From assembly GCF_000310205.1 (NCBI RefSeq), contig NZ_AMXE01000001.1, positions 141,606-205,605 of the forward strand: a DNA stretch of 64,000 nucleotides. The letters are read 5' to 3'. Positions 18,573 through 27,480 of the stretch are shown piece by piece. Position 1 is the first letter of the stretch. Every line of letters starts with the position of its first letter. The DNA is from Thauera linaloolentis 47Lol = DSM 12138. GTDB taxonomy: Bacteria; Pseudomonadota; Gammaproteobacteria; Burkholderiales; Rhodocyclaceae. The notes under the pieces were generated by a model. That model searched no databases, was not told the origin of the DNA, and saw only the letters and a program-made list of their open reading frames with translations. The position numbers and the translations under genes were made by a program.

Positions 18573-20012
18573 TCAGCGCTCGCCGGCCTCCCTCAGCGCG
18601 GCCTGGAACAAGGCCTCCTTGTCGATTTCGAGCGGCAGCGGCGCATCCGGCGGACAGATCGAGGCCGGGTCGATGGTTTCGTCCTCCGCCCCCAGTTCGG
18701 CCGGCGTCGGCATGTCGCCGCGCGCAATGCCGAGCGTGCTCATCAGGCTGCCCATGCCGTTGAGCGTGCGCGCCTGGGCCACGGACAGGTCGTAGCGGGC
18801 ATTCACGTACGCCCGCCGGGCCTGGAAGTATTCGTTCTCGCTGTCGAGCAGATCGAGCAGCGTGCGCTGGCCGATGTCGAACTGCGCCCGATAGGCTTCG
18901 CGCGCCTTCTCGATCGACAGTTGGTGCCGATCCAGATAGATCAACTGCTCCTGCAGGCGCCGGCTGTCGTTGTAGGCGATGGACAGCGTCTGGCGCAGAT
19001 CGCGGCAGGCCTTTTCGCGCAGATCCTTGCTCGTGTTCAGTTCTTCCGCCGCCTGGCGGATGCGCGCCTGATCGGAGCCGCCCCGGTACAGGTTGTAGGT
19101 GAACACCAGTTCCACCACACCTTCACGGGTATTGCCCCTGACGCCGTCGAGATTCCGATCCAGCGCCTGGTGGGCCCGCAGATCGAGACGCGGATGGTTG
19201 GCGGCGCGGCGCACGTCGACCATCGCCTGGCCGGCGCGCACATTTTCCACCGCAGCGTAGAGCGCGGGATTGATGGTGAACGCGGTACGCAGCGCCTCCT
19301 GCACCGAAACCGGCAGTTTGTCGCGCCCGAGCACCTCGGGCAGCGCGCTCAGGGTTTCGTCCGGCTCCACGCCGACGATGCGCAGGTAGCGGGTGCTGAC
19401 ATCGTGCAGGTTGGACACTTCGGTCAACAGATTGGACTCGGCCAGCGCCAGGCGCCCGGTTGCCTGCTCCAGGTCGACCCGCCGCCCTACGCCGGCATGG
19501 GTACGCTCAGCGATCTGGTCGTGCACCCGCTTGTGCTCGACATAGTTCTGCTTGGCCAGCGCCACCAGCTCGCGGTAGCGGAGCACGTCGGCATAGGCGC
19601 GCACCGATTCCAGCGCGGCGCCTTCGGACGCATCGACCAGTTCGTGGTAGCGCACCAGCCGGGCATGGCCGAAGTGCTTGACCTGATTGCGGGTGAAGAA
19701 GCCGTCGTAGACCATCTGCTTGAGCGACAGCACCGCGCCGCGGCGGCTGTAGGTTTCGGCATCCTCGCCCGGCCGCTTCAGCCTCTCGCGCCCGATGCCG
19801 GCGGCCACATCGACTTCCGGCAGATAACCGCCGCGGACGGCGTCCTGCTCGGCCTCCGAGGCCTTGAAGGCGTTCCACCGCGCCTGCACTTCGGGGTTCG
19901 ACGTCACCGCCTGGCGCGCCGCATCACGCAATTGCTCCGGCACCTGAGCCACGGACAGCGAAGGCAGCGCCGCCAGGACGGCGGCCGAAATCAACGTGTA
20001 TATTTTTCGCAT
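18573..20012 (-). CDS. TolC-family outer-membrane channel of the Lap-type secretion system
   Basis: Outer-membrane efflux/secretion channel of 479 residues (LapE/AggA-like role) that would pair with the LapB/LapC exporter encoded divergently. It has a signal peptide ending at SVAQ, two repeated TolC halves with long amphipathic helices, and the typical barrel segments, for example RGGYLPEVDVAAGIG and LVFTYNLYRGGSDQARI. The extension after about residue 440 is acidic and proline-rich. The start at 20012 gives a clean signal peptide and has a weak GGGAAG site; upstream in-frame Met codons give no signal peptide. It is the only gene of the locus on the opposite strand, with about 210 bp of shared promoter region. 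Confidence 0.9.
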   Translation of the reverse strand: MRKIYTLISAAVLAALPSLSVAQVPEQLRDAARQAVTSNPEVQARWNAFKASEAEQDAVRGGYLPEVDVAAGIGRERLKRPGEDAETYSRRGAVLSLKQMVYDGFFTRNQVKHFGHARLVRYHELVDASEGAALESVRAYADVLRYRELVALAKQNYVEHKRVHDQIAERTHAGVGRRVDLEQATGRLALAESNLLTEVSNLHDVSTRYLRIVGVEPDETLSALPEVLGRDKLPVSVQEALRTAFTINPALYAAVENVRAGQAMVDVRRAANHPRLDLRAHQALDRNLDGVRGNTREGVVELVFTYNLYRGGSDQARIRQAAEELNTSKDLREKACRDLRQTLSIAYNDSRRLQEQLIYLDRHQLSIEKAREAYRAQFDIGQRTLLDLLDSENEYFQARRAYVNARYDLSVAQARTLNGMGSLMSTLGIARGDMPTPAELGAEDETIDPASICPPDAPLPLEIDKEALFQAALREAGER

Positions 20013-20220
20013 TCTTCCCGTTTCCCTATGTACTTGTCCGGCGCGCACCACGCATACGCCATGCGCATCAATCCGCGTCAAGCATCGGAAACGATGGTAC
20101 TTGCCGGATCCTGAAGCATCTGCCAATTAATTAACGTCGCTCCTCAACTAAGGACATCGCCGCGATTCAGTTGCCGTGGCAATCCACCATAATCGCCCCC
20201 ACAGCCCTCCTCCCCCGCCC

Positions 20221-20949
20221 ATGCCCGCCACAGCCCCTCCCCGCCGCCGCTCAGGACTCGCTCCGCCAGCGTTCGCGGCGTGGCTGTGCACGCTGAGCCT
20301 CAGCGCAGCGGTTGGTGCAGCCTCCTCTTTTCCGGGCCTCGACCGCATGCAGGAGATCGCCGCACAGCGATACGATCCGTCGGCGGCGCAAGCCGTCCTC
20401 GCCTGGCGGCAGCTGCTCGACGATCTGCAGCAGGGCGGACATTCCGTCGAAGACAGGCTCGCCCGCGTGAATGCCTTCTTCAATGCACGCATCCGTTTCG
20501 ACGACGACATCGCGGTATGGCGCACCGCCGACTACTGGGCGACCCCGCTCGAAACACTGGCCCGCGCCGCCGGCGACTGCGAGGACTTCGCCATCGCCAA
20601 GTACATGACGCTGCGCCTGCTCGGCGTCGACGACAGCCGCCTCCGCCTGATCTACGTGCGCGCCCGCATCGGCGGGCCGGGCAGCCAGGTATCGCAGGCC
20701 CATATGGTTCTGGGCTACTACCCCGAGCCGAGTGCGGAACCGCTGATCCTCGACAACCTGATCCGCGACGTCCGGCCGGCCGCGCGGCGCCCGGATCTCT
20801 TCCCGGTATTCAGCTTCAATGCCGACGGCCTGTGGGTCGCCGGCGCCCGGCAATCGTCGGCCGACCCCGGCACCCGCCTGTCACGCTGGCGCGACGTGCT
20901 CGACCGCGCCCATGCCGAAGGCCTCGCCCTTCCCGGCAGACAGCCATGA
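20221..20949 (+). CDS. lapG: LapG-like periplasmic transglutaminase-like cysteine protease
   Basis: Periplasmic protease that would cleave the N-terminal region of the surface adhesin and release it from the cell when c-di-GMP is low. It is about 242 residues from the ATG at 20221. The catalytic triad of the bacterial transglutaminase-like (BTLCP) family is visible: C120 in GDCEDFA, H161 in AHMVLGYY and D178 in LDNL. A hydrophobic export segment is at about 17-34. The start is uncertain, because neither this ATG nor an in-frame GTG at 20176 has a ribosome-binding site and the N-terminus is Pro/Arg-rich. It is first in the rightward operon, 28 bp before lapD, and its likely substrate site PAAG is in the adhesin at 27481. 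Confidence 0.9.
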   Translation: MPATAPPRRRSGLAPPAFAAWLCTLSLSAAVGAASSFPGLDRMQEIAAQRYDPSAAQAVLAWRQLLDDLQQGGHSVEDRLARVNAFFNARIRFDDDIAVWRTADYWATPLETLARAAGDCEDFAIAKYMTLRLLGVDDSRLRLIYVRARIGGPGSQVSQAHMVLGYYPEPSAEPLILDNLIRDVRPAARRPDLFPVFSFNADGLWVAGARQSSADPGTRLSRWRDVLDRAHAEGLALPGRQP

Positions 20950-20977
20950 CCGCCTCTTCTCCCGGAACCACCGCACC

Positions 20978-22903
20978 ATGTCCCTGATCAAGCAACTCTG
21001 GCTCGCGACCGCCCTGCTCACCACGCTATCCTTCGGCGGCAGCTTCATTGTCAGCACCTTGTCGGCCCGCCACTACCTGCAGCAGGAACTGGCGCTCAAG
21101 AACATGGACAACGCGACTTCGCTGGCGCTGTCCATGTCGCAGATGCCCAAGGATGAAGTCTCCGTCGAACTGCAGATCGCCGCCCAATTCGACGCCGGGC
21201 ACTACCGCCTGATCCGTTTGACGGATCCCGCCGGCAAAGTGCTGGCCGAACGCGAATTCAGCGGCGAGACGGCAAGCGCGCCACGCTGGTTCATGACGCT
21301 GGTGCCGATCGGGACCCGCGCCGGCATCGCCCAGGTACAGGACGGCTGGCAGCAATTCGGCACGCTGCAGGTCGAGACGCACGACCGCTACGCCTATGAT
21401 TCGCTGTGGACCTCGACCCAGCAGTTGCTGTGGTGGTTCCTGGGGGGCGGACTGCTGACCGGGCTGCTCGGCACCTTCACGCTGAAACGGCTCACCCGCC
21501 CGCTCGAAGGCGTGGTCGAGCAGGCGGAAGCCATCGGCAAGCGCCGCTTCATCACCATTCCCGAGCCGCGCACCCTGGAGTTTCGCAGCGTCGTGCGCGC
21601 CCTGAACACCTTGTCCGAACGCATCCGCACGATGCTGGTCCAGGAATCGCAGAGCCTGGAGCAGTTGCGCCGCCAGACACAGCACGACGAACTGACCGGC
21701 CTGTTCAACCGCCCGCAGTTCCTGAACCAGCTCGATGCCGCCCTGTCGCGCGACGACGCCCAGGCCGGCGGCTCCATCTACGTGCTGCGGATCACCAACC
21801 TGGCCGAGCTGAACCGGCACGCCGGGCGCGCCGGGGTGGACGCGGCACTCGTCCGGCTGGCCGCCGCGCTGCGCACCGTCCCACTCCCCGCGGCCCGGCT
21901 CGATCACGGCCGCCTGAATGCTTCCGAGTTCGCGCTGCTGATCCAGGGCGAGGACGAGGACAGCCTCGGCGTGCTCGACACGCTGACCGGACGCTTGCGC
22001 ACGCTCGTGCGCGAGCAGTTGCCGGACGCCGAACTCCTCGCCGCAAGCGCCCGCTATACCGCCGGCGAGACGCGCGCCCCGCTGCTCGCACGCCTCGACG
22101 GCGCCCTCGCCAGTGCGGAACAGAGCGGCGCCTCCCACACCGTGGCCGCCGACGCGCAACCGCCGCTGCACACCAGCGCCGATGCCTGGCGGCAGGCCAT
22201 CACCGAGGCGCTGGAGCACGGCGACCTGGGCCTGCACCGCTTTCCGGTGCTCGACATGGCGGGGCGCGTGATCCATTACGAATCGCCGGTCCGGCTCCGC
22301 CTGGCAGGCAACTGGCTCGATGCCGGACGCTTCCTGCCCTGGGCCGCCCGCTGCGGCCTGGCCGCGCGGATCGACGCGCAGGTGCTCGCCACCGCTTGCG
22401 AGACACTCGCCGGCGATCCGGCCTGCACCGGGCTGGCAATCAACCTGTCCGCCGAGGCGCTCGGCCACACCGGCATGCGCGAGCACTTCATCGCCACCCT
22501 GCAAGCCCACCGCCGGATCGCACCCCGGCTGTGGGTGGACGTGCAGGAAAGCTCCGCGCTGCGCCACCCGACCGAGTTCCGCATGCTCTGCGCCGCGCTC
22601 GGCGCACTCGGCTGCAAGCTCGGGCTCAAGCACGGCGGGCAGGACTTTGCCCGCTTTGCCGAGCTGCACGATCTGGGGCTCGACTACATCAAGATCAGCG
22701 CGGCCTTCGTCCGCGACATCGACCGCACACCGGGCAATCAGACCCTGGTGCGCAGCATATGCACGCTCGCCCACTCCATCGGCCTGAAGGTGATTGCCGA
22801 GGGCGTCGGCACGCTCGACGAAGCCTCGGCCCTGGCCGGCCTCGGCCTGGACGGCATGACCGGCCCCGGCCTGCCGGCCTCGCCCCGCCGAATCGTGGCC
22901 TGA
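20978..22903 (+). CDS. lapD: LapD-like transmembrane c-di-GMP receptor with degenerate GGDEF and EAL domains
   Basis: Inside-out signalling receptor of 641 residues that sequesters LapG when c-di-GMP is bound. Order: TM1 at about 6-28, a periplasmic LapD_MoxY_N domain at about 30-150 with the DGWQQFG segment that carries the LapG-contacting Trp, TM2 at about 153-175, HAMP at about 175-230, then GGDEF-like and EAL-like domains. The GGDEF site is replaced by NASEF and the EAL signature by ESPVRL, so neither cyclase nor phosphodiesterase activity is expected. This matches a pure receptor. The start at 20978 has only a weak GGAA site. It lies between lapG and the exporter genes, the canonical arrangement. 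Confidence 0.93.
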   Translation: MSLIKQLWLATALLTTLSFGGSFIVSTLSARHYLQQELALKNMDNATSLALSMSQMPKDEVSVELQIAAQFDAGHYRLIRLTDPAGKVLAEREFSGETASAPRWFMTLVPIGTRAGIAQVQDGWQQFGTLQVETHDRYAYDSLWTSTQQLLWWFLGGGLLTGLLGTFTLKRLTRPLEGVVEQAEAIGKRRFITIPEPRTLEFRSVVRALNTLSERIRTMLVQESQSLEQLRRQTQHDELTGLFNRPQFLNQLDAALSRDDAQAGGSIYVLRITNLAELNRHAGRAGVDAALVRLAAALRTVPLPAARLDHGRLNASEFALLIQGEDEDSLGVLDTLTGRLRTLVREQLPDAELLAASARYTAGETRAPLLARLDGALASAEQSGASHTVAADAQPPLHTSADAWRQAITEALEHGDLGLHRFPVLDMAGRVIHYESPVRLRLAGNWLDAGRFLPWAARCGLAARIDAQVLATACETLAGDPACTGLAINLSAEALGHTGMREHFIATLQAHRRIAPRLWVDVQESSALRHPTEFRMLCAALGALGCKLGLKHGGQDFARFAELHDLGLDYIKISAAFVRDIDRTPGNQTLVRSICTLAHSIGLKVIAEGVGTLDEASALAGLGLDGMTGPGLPASPRRIVA

Positions 22904-23113
22904 ATCCGCGCCGGCGCCCCGGCGCGCAGTGGCCGCAGCGCCTTTCTTTGACCGACAGAGGAACACGGTCACGCTTCGCGATGGCGGCCGCATGCCAGAA
23001 TCCCGCATGTAGCGTGCGCCTCCGGGCACCTCGGGTCGATGCCGCGGACATCGCATCGAACCACGCCCGGACGCGCTCGATTGACCATTTCTTTCTGAGA
23101 GGTTGCCTGACTC

Positions 23114-25312
23114 GTGGCCGAAGGATCTGTAGCGGACTTCCCGCTCGCGGCGACACCGCCGGAGCTCGCCGGGGCGGCTGCGGACGCAGCGTCCGGCACG
23201 GCCGACGACCTGCTCGACTGCCTGCTGCTGGTGGCGCGCGCCCACGGCCGCGCGATGACGCGCGATGCGGTCCTCGCCGGCCTGCCGGTCGGCGACGAAG
23301 GCCTGCAGCCCTCGCTGTTCGAGCGTGCGGCCAGACGGGCCGGCTTCACCAGCCGCATCGTGCGCAAGCCGCTCGACAGGCTCAACGACGCCCTGCTGCC
23401 GACCATCCTGCTGCTGCATGGCGACACCGCCTGCGTGCTGACGGGCTGGAGCGGCGATCGCGGCCACGCCCGCGTGGTCTTCCCCGAGCTTGGCGAGGCG
23501 GTGGTCGACATCCCGGTGCAGGAACTGCAGGCGCGCTGGACCGGCCGCGCGATCCACATGCGGCCGCAGGTGCATTTCGATGCGCGGACGCCGGCCGTGC
23601 GCGCCCAACGTGGCGAGCACTGGTTCTGGGGCGCGATCATCGAGAACCGCTCGCTGTACCGCGACGTACTGCTGGCCGCCTTCATGATCAACGTGTTCGC
23701 GCTCGGCGTTCCGCTCTTCACCATGAACGTGTACGACCGCGTGGTACCGAACAACGCGGTCGAAACCCTGTGGGTGCTTGCCGCGGGCGTCATCGTCGTG
23801 CTCGTCGGCGACTTCGTGCTGCGCACGCTGCGCGGGTACTTCGTCGATCTGGCGGGCAATCGTGCCGACCTGCGGATCTCGGCGCTGATCATGGAGCGGG
23901 TGCTCGGCATGCGCATGGAAGAGCGCCCCGCCTCGGCCGGCTCCTTCGCCGCCAACCTGCGCGCATTCGAGTCGGTACGCGACTTCATCGGTTCGGCGAC
24001 GGTCGTGGCCTTCATCGACATGCCTTTCGCCGTGGTCTTCCTGGTGGTGATCGGCTGGATCGCATGGCCGATGCTGCTGCCCTTCGTCGCCGGCGTGGCG
24101 ATCGTGCTGCTCTACGCCCTGAGCGTGCAGCGCCGCATGCACGAACTGTCCGAGCTGACCTATCGTGCCGGCGCCCAGCGCAACGCCACGCTCATCGAAG
24201 GCCTGGTCGGACTCGAAACCGTCAAGTCGCTCGGCGCCGAAGCGCCACTGCAGCTCAAGTGGGAAAAAAGCGCCGCGCTGCTCGCCCGGGTCGCGGCGCA
24301 ACTGCGGCTGCTGTCGGCAACCGTGAGCAACGGCACGTCGACGGTGCAGCAACTGGTCAACGTGTCGATGATCGTGCTCGGCGTCTATCTGATCGGCCGC
24401 GGCGAACTGTCGATGGGCGGCCTGATCGCCTGCTATCTGCTGTCGTCGCGCGCAATGGCGCCGATCGGCCAGGTCGCCGGCCTGCTGATCCAGTACCACA
24501 ACGCCTCCACCGCGCTCGAATCGCTCGACCAGATGATGAAACGCGAAGTCGAACGCCCCGAAGGCAGCAGCTTCATCAGCCGCGGCAGCTTCCGTGGCGA
24601 GATCGAATTCCGCGACGTCAGCTTCGCCTATCCCGGCCAGGAAACCGAATCGCTGCGTGCGGTGTCGCTGCGCATCCGCCCGGGCGAGCGGGTCGGCATC
24701 CTCGGCCGCATCGGCTCGGGCAAGACGACGCTGGAAAAACTCGTCCTCGGCCTGTACCGGCCCACCGCCGGCGCGGTGCTCATCGACGGCATCGACCAGC
24801 GCCAGCTCGACCCCGCCGAACTCCGCCGCCACATCGGCTACGTGCAGCAGGATTCCACGCTGTTCTACGGCACCCTGCGCGAGAACATCACCATCGCGGC
24901 GCCGCACGCCGACGACGCGGCGGTCATCCGTGCCGCCGAGACGGCCGGCATCCTCGACTTCGTCAATTCGCACCCGCGCGGCTTCGACATGCCCATCGGC
25001 GAACGCGGCGAATCCCTCTCCGGCGGCCAGCGCCAGGGCGTCGCCATCGCGCGCGCGGTCATCAACGACCCGCCCATGCTGCTGCTCGACGAGCCGACCG
25101 CGTCGATGGACCATTCGAGCGAGGAGACGATCAAGCGCCGCCTGGCCGAATTCGCCCGCGACAAGACACTGCTCATCGTCACCCACCGCACTTCGCTGCT
25201 CGACCTCGTCGATCGCGTCATCGTGCTCGACGGCGGGCGCATCGTCGCCGACGGCCCCAAGGTCCAGGTGGTCGAAGCCCTGCGCCAGGGCCGCATCGGG
25301 AGGGGAGCGTGA
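23114..25312 (+). CDS. lapB: LapB-like type I secretion ABC transporter with C39-like domain
   Basis: Inner-membrane ATPase of a type I secretion system, 732 residues. The N-terminal C39 peptidase-like domain (about 30-160) lacks a convincing catalytic Cys/His pair and is of the non-proteolytic, substrate-docking type. A six-helix membrane domain (about 180-460) follows, then the nucleotide-binding domain with Walker A GRIGSGKTT near 531, signature LSGGQRQ and Walker B LLLLDEP. The start is GTG at 23114 with GAGAGG upstream. The gene is 210 bp after lapD, a gap long enough for a separate promoter. It ends TGATG, coupled to the adaptor gene. The cargo is inferred to be the adhesin at 27481. 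Confidence 0.94.
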   Translation: MAEGSVADFPLAATPPELAGAAADAASGTADDLLDCLLLVARAHGRAMTRDAVLAGLPVGDEGLQPSLFERAARRAGFTSRIVRKPLDRLNDALLPTILLLHGDTACVLTGWSGDRGHARVVFPELGEAVVDIPVQELQARWTGRAIHMRPQVHFDARTPAVRAQRGEHWFWGAIIENRSLYRDVLLAAFMINVFALGVPLFTMNVYDRVVPNNAVETLWVLAAGVIVVLVGDFVLRTLRGYFVDLAGNRADLRISALIMERVLGMRMEERPASAGSFAANLRAFESVRDFIGSATVVAFIDMPFAVVFLVVIGWIAWPMLLPFVAGVAIVLLYALSVQRRMHELSELTYRAGAQRNATLIEGLVGLETVKSLGAEAPLQLKWEKSAALLARVAAQLRLLSATVSNGTSTVQQLVNVSMIVLGVYLIGRGELSMGGLIACYLLSSRAMAPIGQVAGLLIQYHNASTALESLDQMMKREVERPEGSSFISRGSFRGEIEFRDVSFAYPGQETESLRAVSLRIRPGERVGILGRIGSGKTTLEKLVLGLYRPTAGAVLIDGIDQRQLDPAELRRHIGYVQQDSTLFYGTLRENITIAAPHADDAAVIRAAETAGILDFVNSHPRGFDMPIGERGESLSGGQRQGVAIARAVINDPPMLLLDEPTASMDHSSEETIKRRLAEFARDKTLLIVTHRTSLLDLVDRVIVLDGGRIVADGPKVQVVEALRQGRIGRGA

Positions 25313-26727
25313 TGGCCGCCATCGAAGAACGCGCCTTCAAGCGCATCGGCGAGCTCTCCGGCCGCCCCGCGGGCATCGGCAGCCGGATGTTCGGCGGGCT
25401 GTTGTCGCGGCTGAGCTCGATCGAGCGCGACGACAGCCTCGACTGGTCGAGCGATGCCGACTGGGCACGCCTGCAGCAGGAGCCGCTGCGCGCCCGCGCG
25501 CTGCTGCGCATCGCTGCGGTGGTGGTGGTGCTGCTGCTGATCTGGGCGGCCTTCGCCAAGGTGGATGAAGTCACGCGCGGCGAGGCCAGGGTGATCCCGT
25601 CGCGCCAGTTGCAGGTCGTGCAGTCGGTCGATGGCGGCATCGTCGACAGCATCGAGGTGCGCGAAGGCCAGATCGTCGAAGCCGGCGAGCTGCTGCTGAA
25701 GGTGGACCCCACCCGCTTCATGTCCTCGCTGCTCGAAAACCGTGCCGAATACCTGTCGCTCGAGGCCAAGCGCGCACGGCTCGAAGCGCTGACCCAGGGC
25801 ACGCCGTTCTCGCCGCCGGCGGAAGTCGAGCAGGAAGCAGCGGACATCGTCGCGCACGAGCGCCGGCTCTACGCGTCGACGCAGGCCGAGATGGAGGCCC
25901 AGCTTTCGATCGCCCGCGACCAACGGCGCCAGCGAGAACAGGAGCTGAACGAAGTGCGGGCGCGCCACTCGCAGGCCAGCAGCGCCCTCGGCCTCGCCCA
26001 GCAGGAACTGGCGGTGACCAAGCCGCTGGCCTCGTCGGGCGCGGTTTCCGAAGTCGAGCTGCTGCGCCTGGAACGCGACGTCGCACGCTTGCGCGGCGAG
26101 CGCGACCAGGCCGCCGCCCAGATATCGCGGGTGCAATCGGCAATCACGGAGTCGACGCGCAAGATCCAGGAGGTCGAGCTGAACGTCCGCAACCAGCTGC
26201 GCGGCGAACTCTCCGAGACCATGTCGCGGCTGGGCAGCCTGTCGCAGGGCAGCCGGATGCTGGCCGACCGCGTCAAGCATGCCGAAATCCGTTCGCCGGT
26301 ACGCGGCACCGTGCAGCGCCTGCGGGTGAACACCGTGGGCGGCGTGGTCCAGCCCGGCAAGGAAGTGGTGGAAATCGTTCCGCTCGACGACGCCTTGATC
26401 CTCGAAGCCAGAATCAAGCCGAGCGACATCGCCTTCCTGCACCCTGGCCAGCAGGCGCTGGTCAAGTTCTCCGCCTACGACTTCGCCATCTACGGCGGGC
26501 TCCAGGCCGAGGTCGAGCATATTTCGGCGGATACCGTGGTCGATGAAAAAGGCAATGCGGCCTATGTGGTCCGCGTGCGGACGCACGCGTCGACGCTGGG
26601 CGAGAACCTGCCCATCATCCCCGGCATGATGGCCGACGTGGATATCCTCACCGGCAAGAAAACCATTCTTTCCTATCTGCTCAAGCCCGTGCTGCGGGCA
26701 AAAGCCAACGCGCTGACAGAACGATGA
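25312..26727 (+). CDS. lapC: LapC-like HlyD-family membrane fusion protein
   Basis: Periplasmic adaptor of the type I secretion system, 471 residues, linking LapB to the TolC-like channel. It has a cytoplasmic N-terminus of about 60 residues, a single transmembrane helix (about 65-82), lipoyl/barrel-sandwich halves (VDGGIVDSIEVREGQIVEAG and VRGTVQRLRVNTVGGVVQPG), a long coiled-coil hairpin at about 150-310, and a C-terminal beta-barrel. The start ATG shares one base with the lapB stop and has AGGGGAG upstream. The stop overlaps the following regulator gene by four bases. Length and layout are normal for the family. Confidence 0.94.
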   Translation: MAAIEERAFKRIGELSGRPAGIGSRMFGGLLSRLSSIERDDSLDWSSDADWARLQQEPLRARALLRIAAVVVVLLLIWAAFAKVDEVTRGEARVIPSRQLQVVQSVDGGIVDSIEVREGQIVEAGELLLKVDPTRFMSSLLENRAEYLSLEAKRARLEALTQGTPFSPPAEVEQEAADIVAHERRLYASTQAEMEAQLSIARDQRRQREQELNEVRARHSQASSALGLAQQELAVTKPLASSGAVSEVELLRLERDVARLRGERDQAAAQISRVQSAITESTRKIQEVELNVRNQLRGELSETMSRLGSLSQGSRMLADRVKHAEIRSPVRGTVQRLRVNTVGGVVQPGKEVVEIVPLDDALILEARIKPSDIAFLHPGQQALVKFSAYDFAIYGGLQAEVEHISADTVVDEKGNAAYVVRVRTHASTLGENLPIIPGMMADVDILTGKKTILSYLLKPVLRAKANALTER

Positions 26728-27407
26728 ACCGAGACATTTTCATCAGCGGCCATTCGATCGCGGCCGCCCGCTGGCAACAAGCCATCCCGCATGCGCTGAT
26801 CGCCGCGTCCGGCCGCGGCTTCGGCATCGGCCCGAACGACCTCGTCTGGCTCAGCGCCGAGCTGCCCGACTGGCGCAGCCGGATCGCCGACCTGGTCAAG
26901 CAGAACGGCTGCAGCGTCGTCGTGCTTTCACTGCAGCCCGACCAGCGCGAAGCGATCGCCGCCCTCGAACTGGGCGCCCGCGGCTACGCGCATGCGCTCG
27001 CCGCGCCCGCCCTGCTGCGCGAGGTCGCCACGGTGGTGCGGCACGGCGGCCTGTGGGTGGGCGGAGAACTGATCAGCCGGCTGCTGGCCGCCCTGCAGTC
27101 GCGCCTGCCGGCCGCGAGTGGCGACACCCTGGCCGGGCTGTCGCAGCGCGAACGCGAAGTGGCTCAGGCGGTGGCCTCCGGCATGAGCAACAAGGAAGCG
27201 GCACGCAGGCTCGGCATCACCGAGCGCACGGTCAAAGCCCATCTGGGCGCCATCTTCGGCAAGCTGGACGTGCGCGACCGGCTGCAACTGGCGCTGCGCG
27301 TCGGCGCCGCCAGGATGCAGGCTGGCGCTCCGCCCGCACGGCCCCCTGAAACGATGTCCCCGCCCCTGTCCTTCGGTCCAATGGCCTTGGCCGCCGGTGC
27401 GGCATAG
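26724..27407 (+). CDS. LuxR-type regulator with a receiver-like domain lacking the phospho-acceptor Asp
   Basis: DNA-binding protein of 227 residues. The N-terminal half (about 1-120) has the fold pattern of a response-regulator receiver, including the GARGYAHALAAPALLREVATVVRHGG-like end, but the strand that should end in the phosphorylated Asp reads LVWLSAELPDW, with Ser at that place. Phosphorylation control is therefore doubtful. The C-terminal LuxR/GerE helix-turn-helix is at about 140-200 (LSQREREVAQAVASGMSNKEAARRLGITERTVKAHL in pieces). It overlaps lapC by ATGA and lies 73 bp before the adhesin gene, so control of adhesin expression is a fair inference. A C-terminal tail of about 25 residues is low-complexity. 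Confidence 0.88.
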   Translation: MNRDIFISGHSIAAARWQQAIPHALIAASGRGFGIGPNDLVWLSAELPDWRSRIADLVKQNGCSVVVLSLQPDQREAIAALELGARGYAHALAAPALLREVATVVRHGGLWVGGELISRLLAALQSRLPAASGDTLAGLSQREREVAQAVASGMSNKEAARRLGITERTVKAHLGAIFGKLDVRDRLQLALRVGAARMQAGAPPARPPETMSPPLSFGPMALAAGAA

Positions 27408-27480
27408 GATCGGGTCATATTGAAATCCTGTCCGGGCGCGCTGGCGTTCGATTGACTTCCCATTCCAGAAGAGGTGTGCA

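Noticed and set aside
21026..25186. Minus-strand frame of about 1386 codons
   Set aside because: Antisense to lapD and lapB, which have complete domain sets. Length alone is explained by GC bias.
21406..25311. Plus-strand frame that appears to extend the LapC-like adaptor by about 1300 codons
   Set aside because: The extension is the wrong frame of lapD and lapB. The adaptor has its own start coupled to the lapB stop at 25312.
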